64,000 nt of DNA from Stenotrophomonas indicatrix (lineage in GTDB: Bacteria > Pseudomonadota > Gammaproteobacteria > Xanthomonadales > Xanthomonadaceae): contig NZ_PEJS01000001.1 in assembly GCF_002750975.1 (NCBI RefSeq), positions 124,001 to 188,000 of the forward strand, read 5' to 3'. This document shows, in pieces, positions 31,915 through 39,639 of this stretch (positions within the stretch are counted from its first letter, which is position 1; every line of letters begins with the position of its first letter). The position numbers and the translations under genes were made by a program. The notes beneath the pieces were generated by a model. The model saw only the letters and a list, made by a program, of their open reading frames with translations, did not search any database and was not told where the DNA came from.

Positions 31915-33123
31915 TCACACTCTGCCGAACACCAGCGCCGCGTTGGTGCCACCGAAGCCGAAGCTGTTGGACATCACCGTATCCAGCTTCTGCTCGCGGC
32001 TTTCGCGCAGGATCGGGAAGCCTTCCACCCTCGGGTCCAGCTCGCCGATGTTGGCCGAACCGGCCACGAAGCCATCGCGCATCATCAGCAGGCAGTAGAT
32101 CGCTTCATGCACGCTGGCGGCGCCCAGCGAATGGCCCGACAGCGCCTTGGTCGAGGACAGCGGCGGAATCGCATCGCCGAACACCTCGCGGATCGCACCC
32201 AGCTCGGTCACATCGCCCAGCGGGGTCGAGGTGCCGTGGGTGTTGAGGTAATCCAGCGGACGGTCGACGTTCTGCAGCGCCATCTTCATGCAGCGCACGG
32301 CGCCTTCGCCGGATGGCGCGACCATGTCGGCGCCATCGGAGGTCACGCCATAGCCGATCAGCTCGGCATGGATGTGCGCGCCACGTGCCACCGCGTGGTC
32401 GTAGTCCTCCAGCACCAGCACGCCGCCACCGCCGGCGATGACGAAGCCATCGCGGTCCTTGTCATACGGGCGCGAGGCGCTGGCGGGGGTGTCGTTGAAG
32501 CTGGTGGACAGTGCGCCCATCGCATCGAACATCACGCTCATCGACCAGTGCAGGTCTTCACCGCCGCCGGCGAACATGATGTCCTGCGCGCCGTGGCGGA
32601 TGAGGTCGGCAGCCGCACCGATGCAGTGCGCCGAGGTCGCGCAGGCGGCCGACAGCGAGTAGCTGACGCCCTTGATCTGGAATGCGGTGGCCAGGCAGGC
32701 CGACACGGTCGAGCACATCGTGCGCGGCACCATGTACGGACCCACCTTGCGCACGCCACGGCTGCGCAGCAGATCCACCGCACCCACCTGCCATTCGCTG
32801 GAGCCACCGCCGGAACCGGCGATCAGGCCGGTGCGCAGGCCGCTGACCTGTTCCGGGGTCAGGCCCGCATCGGTGATGGCATCGGCCATCGCCAGGTAGG
32901 CGAAGGCAGCGGCATCGCTCATGAAGCGCTTCTGCTTGCGGTCGATCAGCGCATCCAGATCGAGGTCGACGCGACCGCCGACCTGGCTGCGCAGGCCGGC
33001 TTCGGCGTGGTCGGCCAGCGCGGTGATGCCGGCGCGGCTTTCACGCAGGGCGGCCGAAACGGTATCCAGATCATTGCCGAGGCAGGAGGTGATGCCCATG
33101 CCGGTGATGACGACGCGACGCAT
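31915..33123 (-). CDS. fabB: 3-oxoacyl-ACP synthase I
   Basis: 402 residues. Beta-ketoacyl-ACP synthase that extends the cis-3-decenoyl product of FabA in unsaturated fatty acid synthesis. The catalytic Cys161 is in [12 protein letters not shown], the two histidines in [12 protein letters not shown] and [11 protein letters not shown], and the C-terminal loop in [12 protein letters not shown]. Its ATG shares one base with the fabA stop (TGATG), so it is translationally coupled and made with FabA. A SMAG cluster lies just past the stop. Confidence 0.97.
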   Translation of the reverse strand: MRRVVITGMGITSCLGNDLDTVSAALRESRAGITALADHAEAGLRSQVGGRVDLDLDALIDRKQKRFMSDAAAFAYLAMADAITDAGLTPEQVSGLRTGLIAGSGGGSSEWQVGAVDLLRSRGVRKVGPYMVPRTMCSTVSACLATAFQIKGVSYSLSAACATSAHCIGAAADLIRHGAQDIMFAGGGEDLHWSMSVMFDAMGALSTSFNDTPASASRPYDKDRDGFVIAGGGGVLVLEDYDHAVARGAHIHAELIGYGVTSDGADMVAPSGEGAVRCMKMALQNVDRPLDYLNTHGTSTPLGDVTELGAIREVFGDAIPPLSSTKALSGHSLGAASVHEAIYCLLMMRDGFVAGSANIGELDPRVEGFPILRESREQKLDTVMSNSFGFGGTNAALVFGRV

Positions 33124-33638
33124 CAGAAGCTCCCGGTTTCGGTGAACAGGCCCACGCGCAGGTCGCGGGCGTTGTAGATCTCGCGGTCGTCCACGTACAT
33201 GCGTGCGTCGGACTGGGCCATCACCAGCTTGCGGTTGATGACGCGGCTGATGTCGATCTCGTAGCGCACCAGTTTGGCGTCGGGCAGCACCTGGCCGGTG
33301 AACTTCACTTCGCCGCAGCCCAGGGCGCGGCCCTTGCCGGGGGCACCCAGCCAGGTCAGGAAGAAGCCGGTCAGCTGCCACATGGCATCCAGGCCCAGGC
33401 AGCCGGGCATCACCGGGTCGCCGATGAAGTGGCAGCCGAAGAACCACAGGTCCGGGCGGATATCCAGTTCGGCGCGTACCATGCCCTTGCCATGCGGTCC
33501 GCCGTCCTCGCGGATTTCGGTGATGCGGTCGAACATCAGCATCGGGTCGTTGGGCAACCGGCCGGCGGCAGCGCCGAACAGTTCACCGCGTGCGCTGGCC
33601 AGCAGCTGGTCGCGGTTGAACGCGTGGAGACGAGTCAT
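33123..33638 (-). CDS. fabA: 3-hydroxydecanoyl-ACP dehydratase/isomerase
   Basis: 171 residues. It makes trans-2-decenoyl-ACP and isomerises it to the cis-3 form, the entry point to unsaturated fatty acids. The active-site residues are at the classical positions: His70 in [14 protein letters not shown] and Asp84 in LGLDAMWQL. The start at 33638 gives the normal N-terminus ([13 protein letters not shown]). It is the first gene of fabA-fabB and divergent from dinB across a 191-base promoter region. Confidence 0.97.
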   Translation of the reverse strand: MTRLHAFNRDQLLASARGELFGAAAGRLPNDPMLMFDRITEIREDGGPHGKGMVRAELDIRPDLWFFGCHFIGDPVMPGCLGLDAMWQLTGFFLTWLGAPGKGRALGCGEVKFTGQVLPDAKLVRYEIDISRVINRKLVMAQSDARMYVDDREIYNARDLRVGLFTETGSF

Positions 33639-33829
33639 GGAAAGCGCAATCCTGGAAGCGAAAACAAGGCAACGAGTTCCCGAGGATGCACGACGGATCA
33701 GGCGGATATCAAACCGCGTCTCCGTACGCGTGCGTAGTGTTTTCAGCTGAAACCACGCATCCCGTTGATGCACAACGACCATACTTCGGCGTCTGGACCG
33801 GTACGGTGCGGGTATCATGTGGGCCAACC

Positions 33830-34924
33830 ATGAACGCACTGCGCAAGATCATCCACGTCGACATGGACGCCTTCTACGCGTCGGTGGAGCAGCGTGACGA
33901 TCCGTCACTGCGCGGCAAGCCGGTGGTGGTGGCATGGCGTGGTGCGCGTTCAGTGGTGTGTGCCGCTTCGTACGAGGCGCGCGTGTTCGGTGTGCGTTCG
34001 GCGATGCCGGCACTGCGCGCCGAGCGCCTGTGCCCGGACGCGGTCTTCGTGCCACCGGACTTCGCGCGTTACAAGGCGGTATCGCGCCACGTGCGCGAGA
34101 TCTTCCTGCGCCATACCGACTTGGTCGAGCCGCTGTCCTTGGACGAGGCCTACCTGGACGTGACCGAGCCGAAGAGTGGCATCGAACTGGCCACCGACAT
34201 CGCCCGCACCATCCGCGCGCAGATCCGCGAGGAAACCAACCTGACCGCTTCAGCCGGGATCGCGCCGAACAAGTTCCTGGCCAAGATCGCCTCGGACTGG
34301 CGCAAGCCCGACGGCCAGTTCGTGATTCCGCCGCAGCGGGTGGACGCATTCCTGCTGCCGCTGCCGGTGAACCGCGTGCCCGGCGTGGGCAAGGTGATGG
34401 AAGGGAAGCTGGCGGCGCGCGGCATCGTCACCTGCGGCGACCTGCGGCAATGGACGCTGCCGGACCTGGAAGACGCCTTCGGCAGCTTCGGGCGCAGCCT
34501 GTACAACCGCGCACGTGGTGTCGACGAGCGGCCGGTCGAACCGGACCAGCAGGTGCAGTCGATCTCTTCGGAGGACACCTTCGCCGAGGACCTGCTGCTG
34601 GAAGACCTGAGCGAGGCGATCGTGCAGCTGGCCGGGAAGACCTGGCAGGCCACGCGCAAGACCGAACGTATCGGCCACACGGTGGTGCTGAAACTGAAGA
34701 CCGCGCAGTTCCGCATCCTCACCCGCAGCTTCACCCCCGAACGCCCGCCCGAGTCGATGGAAGAACTGCGCGACATCGCGCTTTCATTGCGCGCCCGCGT
34801 AGATCTACCCGCCGACACTCGCTATCGGCTGGTCGGCGTCGGCCTCGGCGGTTTCCGCGAAAAGGAAGCCGTGGTGCAGGGCGAATTGTTCGAGCACGCA
34901 ACGAACGATTCCCCACGGACCTGA
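33830..34924 (+). CDS. dinB: DNA polymerase IV
   Basis: A 364-residue Y-family polymerase for translesion synthesis. Catalytic acids are visible in [12 protein letters not shown] and [11 protein letters not shown]. The helix-hairpin-helix region [20 protein letters not shown] and the little-finger domain follow. The C-terminus lacks an obvious beta-clamp-binding consensus, although VVQGELFEH resembles one loosely. Its family is often LexA-controlled; I did not find a clear LexA box, but TATCAT at about 33813 could be the -10. A SMAG repeat follows immediately. Confidence 0.96.
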   Translation: MNALRKIIHVDMDAFYASVEQRDDPSLRGKPVVVAWRGARSVVCAASYEARVFGVRSAMPALRAERLCPDAVFVPPDFARYKAVSRHVREIFLRHTDLVEPLSLDEAYLDVTEPKSGIELATDIARTIRAQIREETNLTASAGIAPNKFLAKIASDWRKPDGQFVIPPQRVDAFLLPLPVNRVPGVGKVMEGKLAARGIVTCGDLRQWTLPDLEDAFGSFGRSLYNRARGVDERPVEPDQQVQSISSEDTFAEDLLLEDLSEAIVQLAGKTWQATRKTERIGHTVVLKLKTAQFRILTRSFTPERPPESMEELRDIALSLRARVDLPADTRYRLVGVGLGGFREKEAVVQGELFEHATNDSPRT

Positions 34925-34929
34925 TACAT

Positions 34930-34953
34930 GTGTCGACCAAGGTCGACACCTAC
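34930..34953. repeat. SMAG palindrome after dinB
   Basis: Arms GTGTCGACC and GGTCGACAC around AA, ending CTAC. Another degenerate palindrome (GTGCCGACC, then GGTCAGCAC) follows to about 34990. Confidence 0.8.
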
Positions 34954-35011
34954 CAACAGCCGCGTGCCGACCAACGGTCAGCACCCACCAACAGCAGCGG
35001 GAACCTGTCGA

Positions 35012-35189
35012 AGGCGGGGTGGGTCCGGTTGCGGGGGTGTCCGCGGCATGGATGCCGCGGCCAAGCCCCCAAGGGTGAGGGCGCTTTGCTTGCGAAGCAC
35101 TGCTTCGCAAGCGCCCGAACGCACAGCCGCCAGCGGCTGGGCCGGTCTGGGGGTTTACGGCGTCCCCCGCAACCGGACCCACCCCGCCT
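35012..35189 (+). repeat. GGA-loop structured element, family 1, copy b (76-base insert in hairpin 2)
   Basis: Outer arms 35012-35037 and 35164-35189 pair perfectly over 26 bp and differ wholly from those of copy a. Hairpin 1 is again CCGCGGC-ATGGAT-GCCGCGG (35041-35060). Hairpin 2 keeps its stem (AAGCCCCCA 35063-35071 with TGGGGGTTT 35148-35156, one G-T pair), but the loop holds a 76-base insert that forms its own hairpins (GGGCGCTT..., then ...AAGCGCCC). The core ends with TTACGGCGT. The remainder of 34925-35295 holds only SMAG repeats. Confidence 0.75.
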
Positions 35190-35224
35190 ACCCACGGAAT
35201 GCCTGCTGTTGCTTTGGCTTTGAG

Positions 35225-35249
35225 GTTGCCGGCCAGCGGCCGGCACTAC
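35225..35249. repeat. SMAG palindrome (GCCGGCCAGCGGCCGGC type)
   Basis: GTTGCCGGCC..., ending in GGCACTAC. The same sequence is found in the bioD/MocR repeat at 44316-44340. Confidence 0.8.
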
Positions 35250-35295
35250 CGTTTCGGCGGGTGCAGGGCGCAGCCCTGCAAAAGAACCCCCTACC

Positions 35296-36207
35296 TTACG
35301 GCCACTGCATCTCGCCCTTGGCCACCTTCGCACTCAACTCCAGCGACGCCACGCCCGCCAGCTGCGGATAGCGCGCCTGCATCGCCTTCACCAACGCAGC
35401 GCTGTCCTTGGCCTTGGCGGTTTCAACATCGAAGGCACGGATGTAATCCGCGGTGAAGCGCAACGCACTGGCATCCAGTGGCGCCCCCTCCGCGTAATGA
35501 CCGGGCACCACCACCTTCGGCTTCAGCGCCTGCAGCTGCTGCAGCGTGCGCAGCCAATCGGCATGCGACTGCGGCGTCTGCGTATCGGCCATCCACACGT
35601 GCTCGCCGGCCACCACCGGAATGCCACCGACGATCGCGCGCAGCGACGGCACCCACAGCACGCTGCGGTCCGGCGTCGGGCCATCCAGGCCGATCAACGG
35701 CAGGCGCTGGCCTTCCAGCTGCAGTGCATCGCCTTCCAGCACTGCGGGCACCACGATGCGTGCGGGAGCGTCGGCGCCCATCTTCGGCCCCCAGTACGCC
35801 AGCTTGCCGGCCTGGGATTCACGGATGTGCGCCACGGTCTGCGCGGTGGCGACGATGCGCGCCTGCGGGAACGCATCCTGCACGGTGGCCAGGCCGAAGT
35901 AATAGTCCGGATCGCCATGGCTGATGTAGATGGTGGTCAGCCGCTTGCCGCTGGCACGGATCTGCTCGACCAGCCGGCGTGCATCGCCGGCAGCAAACTG
36001 CGCGTTGACCAGGATCGCGTCGTTGCGCCCTTCGATCAGCACCGAGGACACCGAGAACATTGCCTGCGGGCCGGGATGGAAGGTCTGCAGGTGCAGCTGG
36101 GATTTTGCAGCGCTGGCGGGTGCAGGCGCGGCCGGTGCGGCCAGCAGCGGGGCGCTGGTGAAGCTGGCAGCCAGCGCGAGAGGAAGCAGCAGGGCAGCAG
36201 TACGCAT
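35296..36207 (-). CDS. Exported metallo-beta-lactamase-fold protein with altered metal motif
   Basis: 303 residues with a signal peptide (about 1-24) and an MBL fold. The usual HxHxDH metal motif reads HGDPDY (in TIYISHGDPDYYFGL), so the second and third histidines are Asp and Tyr. Later MBL positions are WVPSLRAIVGGIPV and VVVPGHYAEG with a conserved His. It may bind a different metal or only one ion; the substrate is unknown. A lactonase, lactamase or hydrolase role is possible. It is monocistronic. ATG 36207 begins the signal peptide; codons upstream are not used. Confidence 0.82.
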   Translation of the reverse strand: MRTAALLLPLALAASFTSAPLLAAPAAPAPASAAKSQLHLQTFHPGPQAMFSVSSVLIEGRNDAILVNAQFAAGDARRLVEQIRASGKRLTTIYISHGDPDYYFGLATVQDAFPQARIVATAQTVAHIRESQAGKLAYWGPKMGADAPARIVVPAVLEGDALQLEGQRLPLIGLDGPTPDRSVLWVPSLRAIVGGIPVVAGEHVWMADTQTPQSHADWLRTLQQLQALKPKVVVPGHYAEGAPLDASALRFTADYIRAFDVETAKAKDSAALVKAMQARYPQLAGVASLELSAKVAKGEMQWP

Positions 36208-36292
36208 GGGAGGTGTCCTTGGAGTGTCGAGCCGAGCGTTGGCTATGCCGGGCGTCCTTGCCCGGCCCCCTACGGGCCGTCGCAAGCGACGT

Positions 36293-36314
36293 TGGCAACG
36301 GCTCCTGCCGTTGC
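36293..36314. terminator. Hairpin GGCAACGG/CCGTTGCC
   Basis: Perfect 8-bp stem with loop CTCCTG, followed by TTCGGCTTT on the plus strand. It lies between the MBL gene and the NmrA-type gene, upstream of the former and downstream of the latter, so it may be only a repeat. Confidence 0.4.
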
Positions 36315-36332
36315 CTTCGGCTTTACAGGTGG

Positions 36333-36355
36333 GTAGCGCCGGGCCATGCCCGGCG
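36333..36355. repeat. SMAG palindrome (GTAGCGCCGGG type)
   Basis: Same sequence as at 17756 and 39569. It lies 25 bases past the end of the NmrA-type gene. Confidence 0.85.
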
Positions 36356-36380
36356 GGCGGTCAGGCCGGCGAGTGCGCGA

Positions 36381-37019
36381 TCAGTACGCCGCCGTGATGA
36401 TCTGCCTGGGGTGCTTGTGCGCTTCCAGTTCGGCGACGAACGCGGCGCCGTAGTCGGCGTAGCTGATGCGGCTGTGGCCGCTGGCATCGGCGAGGAAGGC
36501 CTTGGGCTGCACGCGGTACTGCCCACGCTCTTCACCTGGGCCGATTTCGGCGGCCGGCGAGAAGAAGGTCCAGTCCAGGTCATCCACCGCCTGCAGGCGG
36601 TTGAACGCTTCGCGGTGGGCAAGCGCGTAGGGCTTGTAGGCCTCCGGGAAGGTGGGAGTGTCGACCAGCTGCACGCCGGGGGCGACTTCCAGGCTGCCGG
36701 CGCCGCCGACCACGACCAGGCGCGGCACGTTGGCCTTGCGGGCGGCGTTGGCCAGTTGTGCGGCAACCTCGCCGACGCGACCGATGTCGTCGCCCGGGCG
36801 CGGGCCGTAGGCGCTGGCCAGCACATCGTGGCCGGTGATGGCGGCGACCAGGGCGTCCTGGTCATCCAGCGAGGCGATGACCGGATGGGCACCGGCCAGC
36901 TCGGCCGGCAGGTCCTGCGCGCTGCGCACGATGACGGTCAGTTGATGGCCGTTGGCCAGCGCGTGGCGGGCGATCTGGCGGCCGATGTTGCCGGTGGCAC
37001 CGACGAGGGCGATCTTCAT
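36381..37019 (-). CDS. NAD(P)-binding oxidoreductase (NmrA/YwnB type)
   Basis: 212 residues with a Rossmann fold: the N-terminal dinucleotide motif is ALVGATGNIGRQIARHAL. Later parts (VVVGGAGSLEVAPGV, DWTFFSPAAEIGPG) match atypical short-chain dehydrogenases related to NmrA and YwnB. Substrate unknown; such proteins are often induced by oxidative or electrophile stress. It is divergent from a LysR regulator with an imperfect palindrome between them, so the regulator probably controls it. Confidence 0.88.
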   Translation of the reverse strand: MKIALVGATGNIGRQIARHALANGHQLTVIVRSAQDLPAELAGAHPVIASLDDQDALVAAITGHDVLASAYGPRPGDDIGRVGEVAAQLANAARKANVPRLVVVGGAGSLEVAPGVQLVDTPTFPEAYKPYALAHREAFNRLQAVDDLDWTFFSPAAEIGPGEERGQYRVQPKAFLADASGHSRISYADYGAAFVAELEAHKHPRQIITAAY

Positions 37020-37082
37020 GGCAGGACTCCGTGGGGTGGTGGCTGGGAATGGGGCCACTGTAGGCCGCTGCAGTCGCTCGAA

Positions 37083-37106
37083 AAACAGCGTATAACGCGC
37101 TTGTTT
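37083..37106. promoter_or_regulatory. Probable LysR operator
   Basis: Imperfect inverted repeat AAACAGCG (37083-37090) and CGCTTGTTT (37098-37106) around TATAACG, between the divergent oxidoreductase and LysR genes. Confidence 0.5.
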
Positions 37107-37124
37107 GTTGCATGGATCGAGCAG

Positions 37125-38054
37125 ATGGACCGATTGACCGCCATGACCGTATTCGTCGAAGTTGCCGAGCGCGGCAGCCTGACCGCCGCCGCCGAGGTGC
37201 TGGACATGTCGCGGGCGATGGTCAGCCGCTACCTGGCCGAGGTGGAGGGCTGGCTGGGCGCGCGGCTGCTGCACCGGACCACGCGGCGGGTCAGCCTGAC
37301 CGGGGCCGGTGAAGCCGCGCTGGCGCGTTTCCGGCAGATGCTGGCGATCGGCGAGGAACTGCAGGGTGAGCTGGCCAGCGACGATCCCGAGCCACACGGC
37401 ACGCTGCGCATCACCGCCAGCGTGTCGTTCGGGCAGAGCCATCTGGCGCGTGCGGTGGCCGCCTTCGTGCAGCGCCATCCGGCCGCACGCATCGAACTGC
37501 TGCTGGTCGACCGCATGGTCAACCTGGTGGAGGAGCGCGTCGACCTGGCCGTGCGCATCGCGCGGCAGATCGATCCCAGCCTGATCGCACGTCGTTTGGC
37601 GATCTGCCGTTCGGTGCTGTGCGCGACGCCGGCCTACCTGCAGGCGCGTGGCACGCCGACCGCGCCCGAACACCTCGCCGTGCACAACTGCCTGACCCAT
37701 CACTACGTCGGCAAAAGCCTGTGGCAGCTGCATCGCGAAGGGCGCTCGCTGTCGGTGGCGGTGGGCGGCAACATCAGTGCCAATGAAGCATCCCTGTTGC
37801 TGGAGGCGGTGCGCGCCAATGCCGGTATTGCCATGTTGCCGACCTACCAGGTCGCACCGTTGCTGCGCAGTGGTGAGCTGATCGAACTGCTGCCCGAGTA
37901 CAGCCTGGACGAGCTGGGCATTCATGCCGTATACGCCTCGCGCCGGCAACAGCCCGTTATCATGCGGCGATTCCTGGATTTCCTCGCCGAGTGCTTCGCC
38001 AGCCCGGCCTTCCAGGATCTGGACTGGCGCCCTTCGGGCAAGGAGAACACATGA
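37125..38054 (+). CDS. LysR-family regulator
   Basis: 309 residues. Winged helix-turn-helix at the N-terminus (MTVFVEVAERGSLTAAAEVL, then SRYLAEVEGWLG), then a type-2 periplasmic-binding-fold effector domain. It belongs to the DhcR/AaeR-like LysR group common beside oxidoreductases. It is divergent from the NmrA-type gene and overlaps a methyltransferase gene by ATGA, an unusual coupling of a regulator with an enzyme. The ATG at 37125 starts the family N-terminus. Confidence 0.93.
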   Translation: MDRLTAMTVFVEVAERGSLTAAAEVLDMSRAMVSRYLAEVEGWLGARLLHRTTRRVSLTGAGEAALARFRQMLAIGEELQGELASDDPEPHGTLRITASVSFGQSHLARAVAAFVQRHPAARIELLLVDRMVNLVEERVDLAVRIARQIDPSLIARRLAICRSVLCATPAYLQARGTPTAPEHLAVHNCLTHHYVGKSLWQLHREGRSLSVAVGGNISANEASLLLEAVRANAGIAMLPTYQVAPLLRSGELIELLPEYSLDELGIHAVYASRRQQPVIMRRFLDFLAECFASPAFQDLDWRPSGKENT

Positions 38055-38842
38055 ACCATGGACAGGCGTTGATCGACCACAACCGTGCTGCCTGGGACCG
38101 CCAGGCCAGCGAGGTGCGCGAGTGGTCGCGACCGGTGGATGCCGAAACGATTGCCGCCGCACGCGAGGGACGCTGGCAGGTACACCTGACGCCGCGTGCG
38201 TTGCCGCTGGATTGGCTGGGCGATGTGCGTGGCAGGCGCATCCTGTGCCTGGCCTCGGCCGGTGGCCAACAGGCACCCGTGCTTGCCGCGGCAGGCGCCG
38301 AGGTGACCGTGTTCGATCTTTCCGACGGGCAGCTGGCGCAGGACCGCGCCGTCGCCGACCGCGACGGTCTGTCGCTGCGCACCGTTCAGGGTGACATGCG
38401 TGATCTGCAGGCCTTTGCCAGCGACAGCTTCGACGTGGTGTTCCATCCCATATCGAACCTGTACGTGCCCGACGTGCGTCCGGTGTGGGCCGAGTGCCGC
38501 CGGGTGCTGGCACGCGATGGCCTGCTGATGGCCAGCTTCTACAATCCGGTGGTGTTCGTTGCTGCGCGTGATGCACAGCTGAGCGAGCAGGGCCTGATCC
38601 GCCCGCAGTACGCGATTCCCTATTCCGACCTGGAAGACCTGGAGCCCGCCGCGCGCGAGGCCAAGCTGGCCCGTGGCGAAGCGTTGACATTCGGCCACAG
38701 CCTGGGGGATCTGATCGCCGGGCAGCTGGATGCCGGGTTCGTCATCGACCGCTTCATGGAAGACTGGCAGCCGCAGCCGCGCTTCCTGATCGACCGTTAC
38801 CTGCCGACCTTCCTGGCCACCCGCGCACGCCGGATCGGCTGA
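38051..38842 (+). CDS. Class I SAM-dependent methyltransferase
   Basis: 263 residues. The SAM-binding motif is degenerate (RILCLASAGGQQAPVLAAAG in place of DxGxGxG), followed by VTVFDLSDGQLAQDRAVA and the acidic motif in VQGDMRDL. It is soluble, with an unknown small-molecule or protein substrate. AGGAGAACAC precedes the ATG, which overlaps the LysR stop. The coupling suggests that the regulator and methyltransferase are made in step. Confidence 0.87.
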   Translation: MNHGQALIDHNRAAWDRQASEVREWSRPVDAETIAAAREGRWQVHLTPRALPLDWLGDVRGRRILCLASAGGQQAPVLAAAGAEVTVFDLSDGQLAQDRAVADRDGLSLRTVQGDMRDLQAFASDSFDVVFHPISNLYVPDVRPVWAECRRVLARDGLLMASFYNPVVFVAARDAQLSEQGLIRPQYAIPYSDLEDLEPAAREAKLARGEALTFGHSLGDLIAGQLDAGFVIDRFMEDWQPQPRFLIDRYLPTFLATRARRIG

Positions 38843-38853
38843 AGACGCGGGCG

Positions 38854-38859
38854 TACAAT
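38854..38859 (+). promoter_or_regulatory. -10 box of gph
   Basis: TACAAT within GTACAATGGGCGGCC, 21 bases before the GTG start. It matches the rsmC promoter at 29184-29198 in 14 of 15 positions. Confidence 0.45.
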
Positions 38860-38880
38860 GGGCGGCCCCACGTTTCACGA

Positions 38881-39561
38881 GTGAGCCGTCCCTTGTCGTA
38901 TCCCTATCCGCTGGTCGTGTTCGACCTCGATGGCACGCTGGTCGACAGCGCCGCCGATATCGCCGAAGCACTGAACCGCACGCTGGAAGACATCGGCCTG
39001 GCGCGCGTACCCGAAGCCACCGTGCTGGGCTGGATCGGCGACGGCGTGCGCCGGCTGGTCGAACAGGCCGTGCAGGCCGCCGGGCGTCAGATCGATCTGG
39101 CAGCGGTGATGCCGACCTTCATGGTCCATTACCGCGAATGCCTGCTGCGCAGCCCGCAGCTGTTCGCTGGCGTAGTGGACGCGCTGGCGCAGTTGCGCGC
39201 GTTGAACGTGCCGCTGGCCATCTGCACCAACAAGCCGGCCGCGCTGGTGCCGCCGTTGCTGCAGCACCTGGGCATCGCCGATGCCTTTGCGCTGGTGCTG
39301 GGTGGTGATTCGCTGCCGCAGCGCAAGCCCAGTGGTGAGCCGTTGCGGCATATCGCCGCGCACTTCGAACTGCCCGTCGATGCGTGCCTGATGGTTGGCG
39401 ATTCGCTCACCGACTATCGTGCTGCCGAGGACGCCGGCATGCCGATCGCGCTGGTGCGCTACGGCTATCCGCGAGGACTGGACCTGGAAAACGCGCAGGC
39501 CGTCGCGGTAATCGACGACCTGCGTGAACTGCCGGGATTGGCTGCGGTATCGGCGACCTGA
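38881..39561 (+). CDS. gph: Phosphoglycolate phosphatase
   Basis: 226 residues; a HAD-IA phosphatase. Motif I is VVFDLDGTLVDSA (nucleophile and acid Asp), motif II ICTNKP, and motif III/IV are QRKPSGEPL and MVGDSLTDYRAAEDAG. It removes 2-phosphoglycolate formed mainly from repair of DNA 3'-phosphoglycolate ends. It starts with GTG at 38881; a TTG four codons later is possible. The TACAAT promoter lies just upstream. It converges on btuB across a pair of inverted SMAG repeats. Confidence 0.92.
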   Translation: MSRPLSYPYPLVVFDLDGTLVDSAADIAEALNRTLEDIGLARVPEATVLGWIGDGVRRLVEQAVQAAGRQIDLAAVMPTFMVHYRECLLRSPQLFAGVVDALAQLRALNVPLAICTNKPAALVPPLLQHLGIADAFALVLGGDSLPQRKPSGEPLRHIAAHFELPVDACLMVGDSLTDYRAAEDAGMPIALVRYGYPRGLDLENAQAVAVIDDLRELPGLAAVSAT

Positions 39562-39568
39562 CCCGCCG

Positions 39569-39636
39569 GTAGCGCCGGGCCATGCCCGGCGGCCCTTCGA
39601 TCTGGCGCCCCGACGCCGGGCATGGCCCGGCGCTAC
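39569..39636. repeat. Inverted SMAG pair between gph and btuB
   Basis: SMAG at 39569-39591 and its inverted partner at 39614-39636 can fold together as a long stem between two convergent genes, and may act as their common transcript end. Confidence 0.8.
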
Positions 39637-39639
39637 CAC

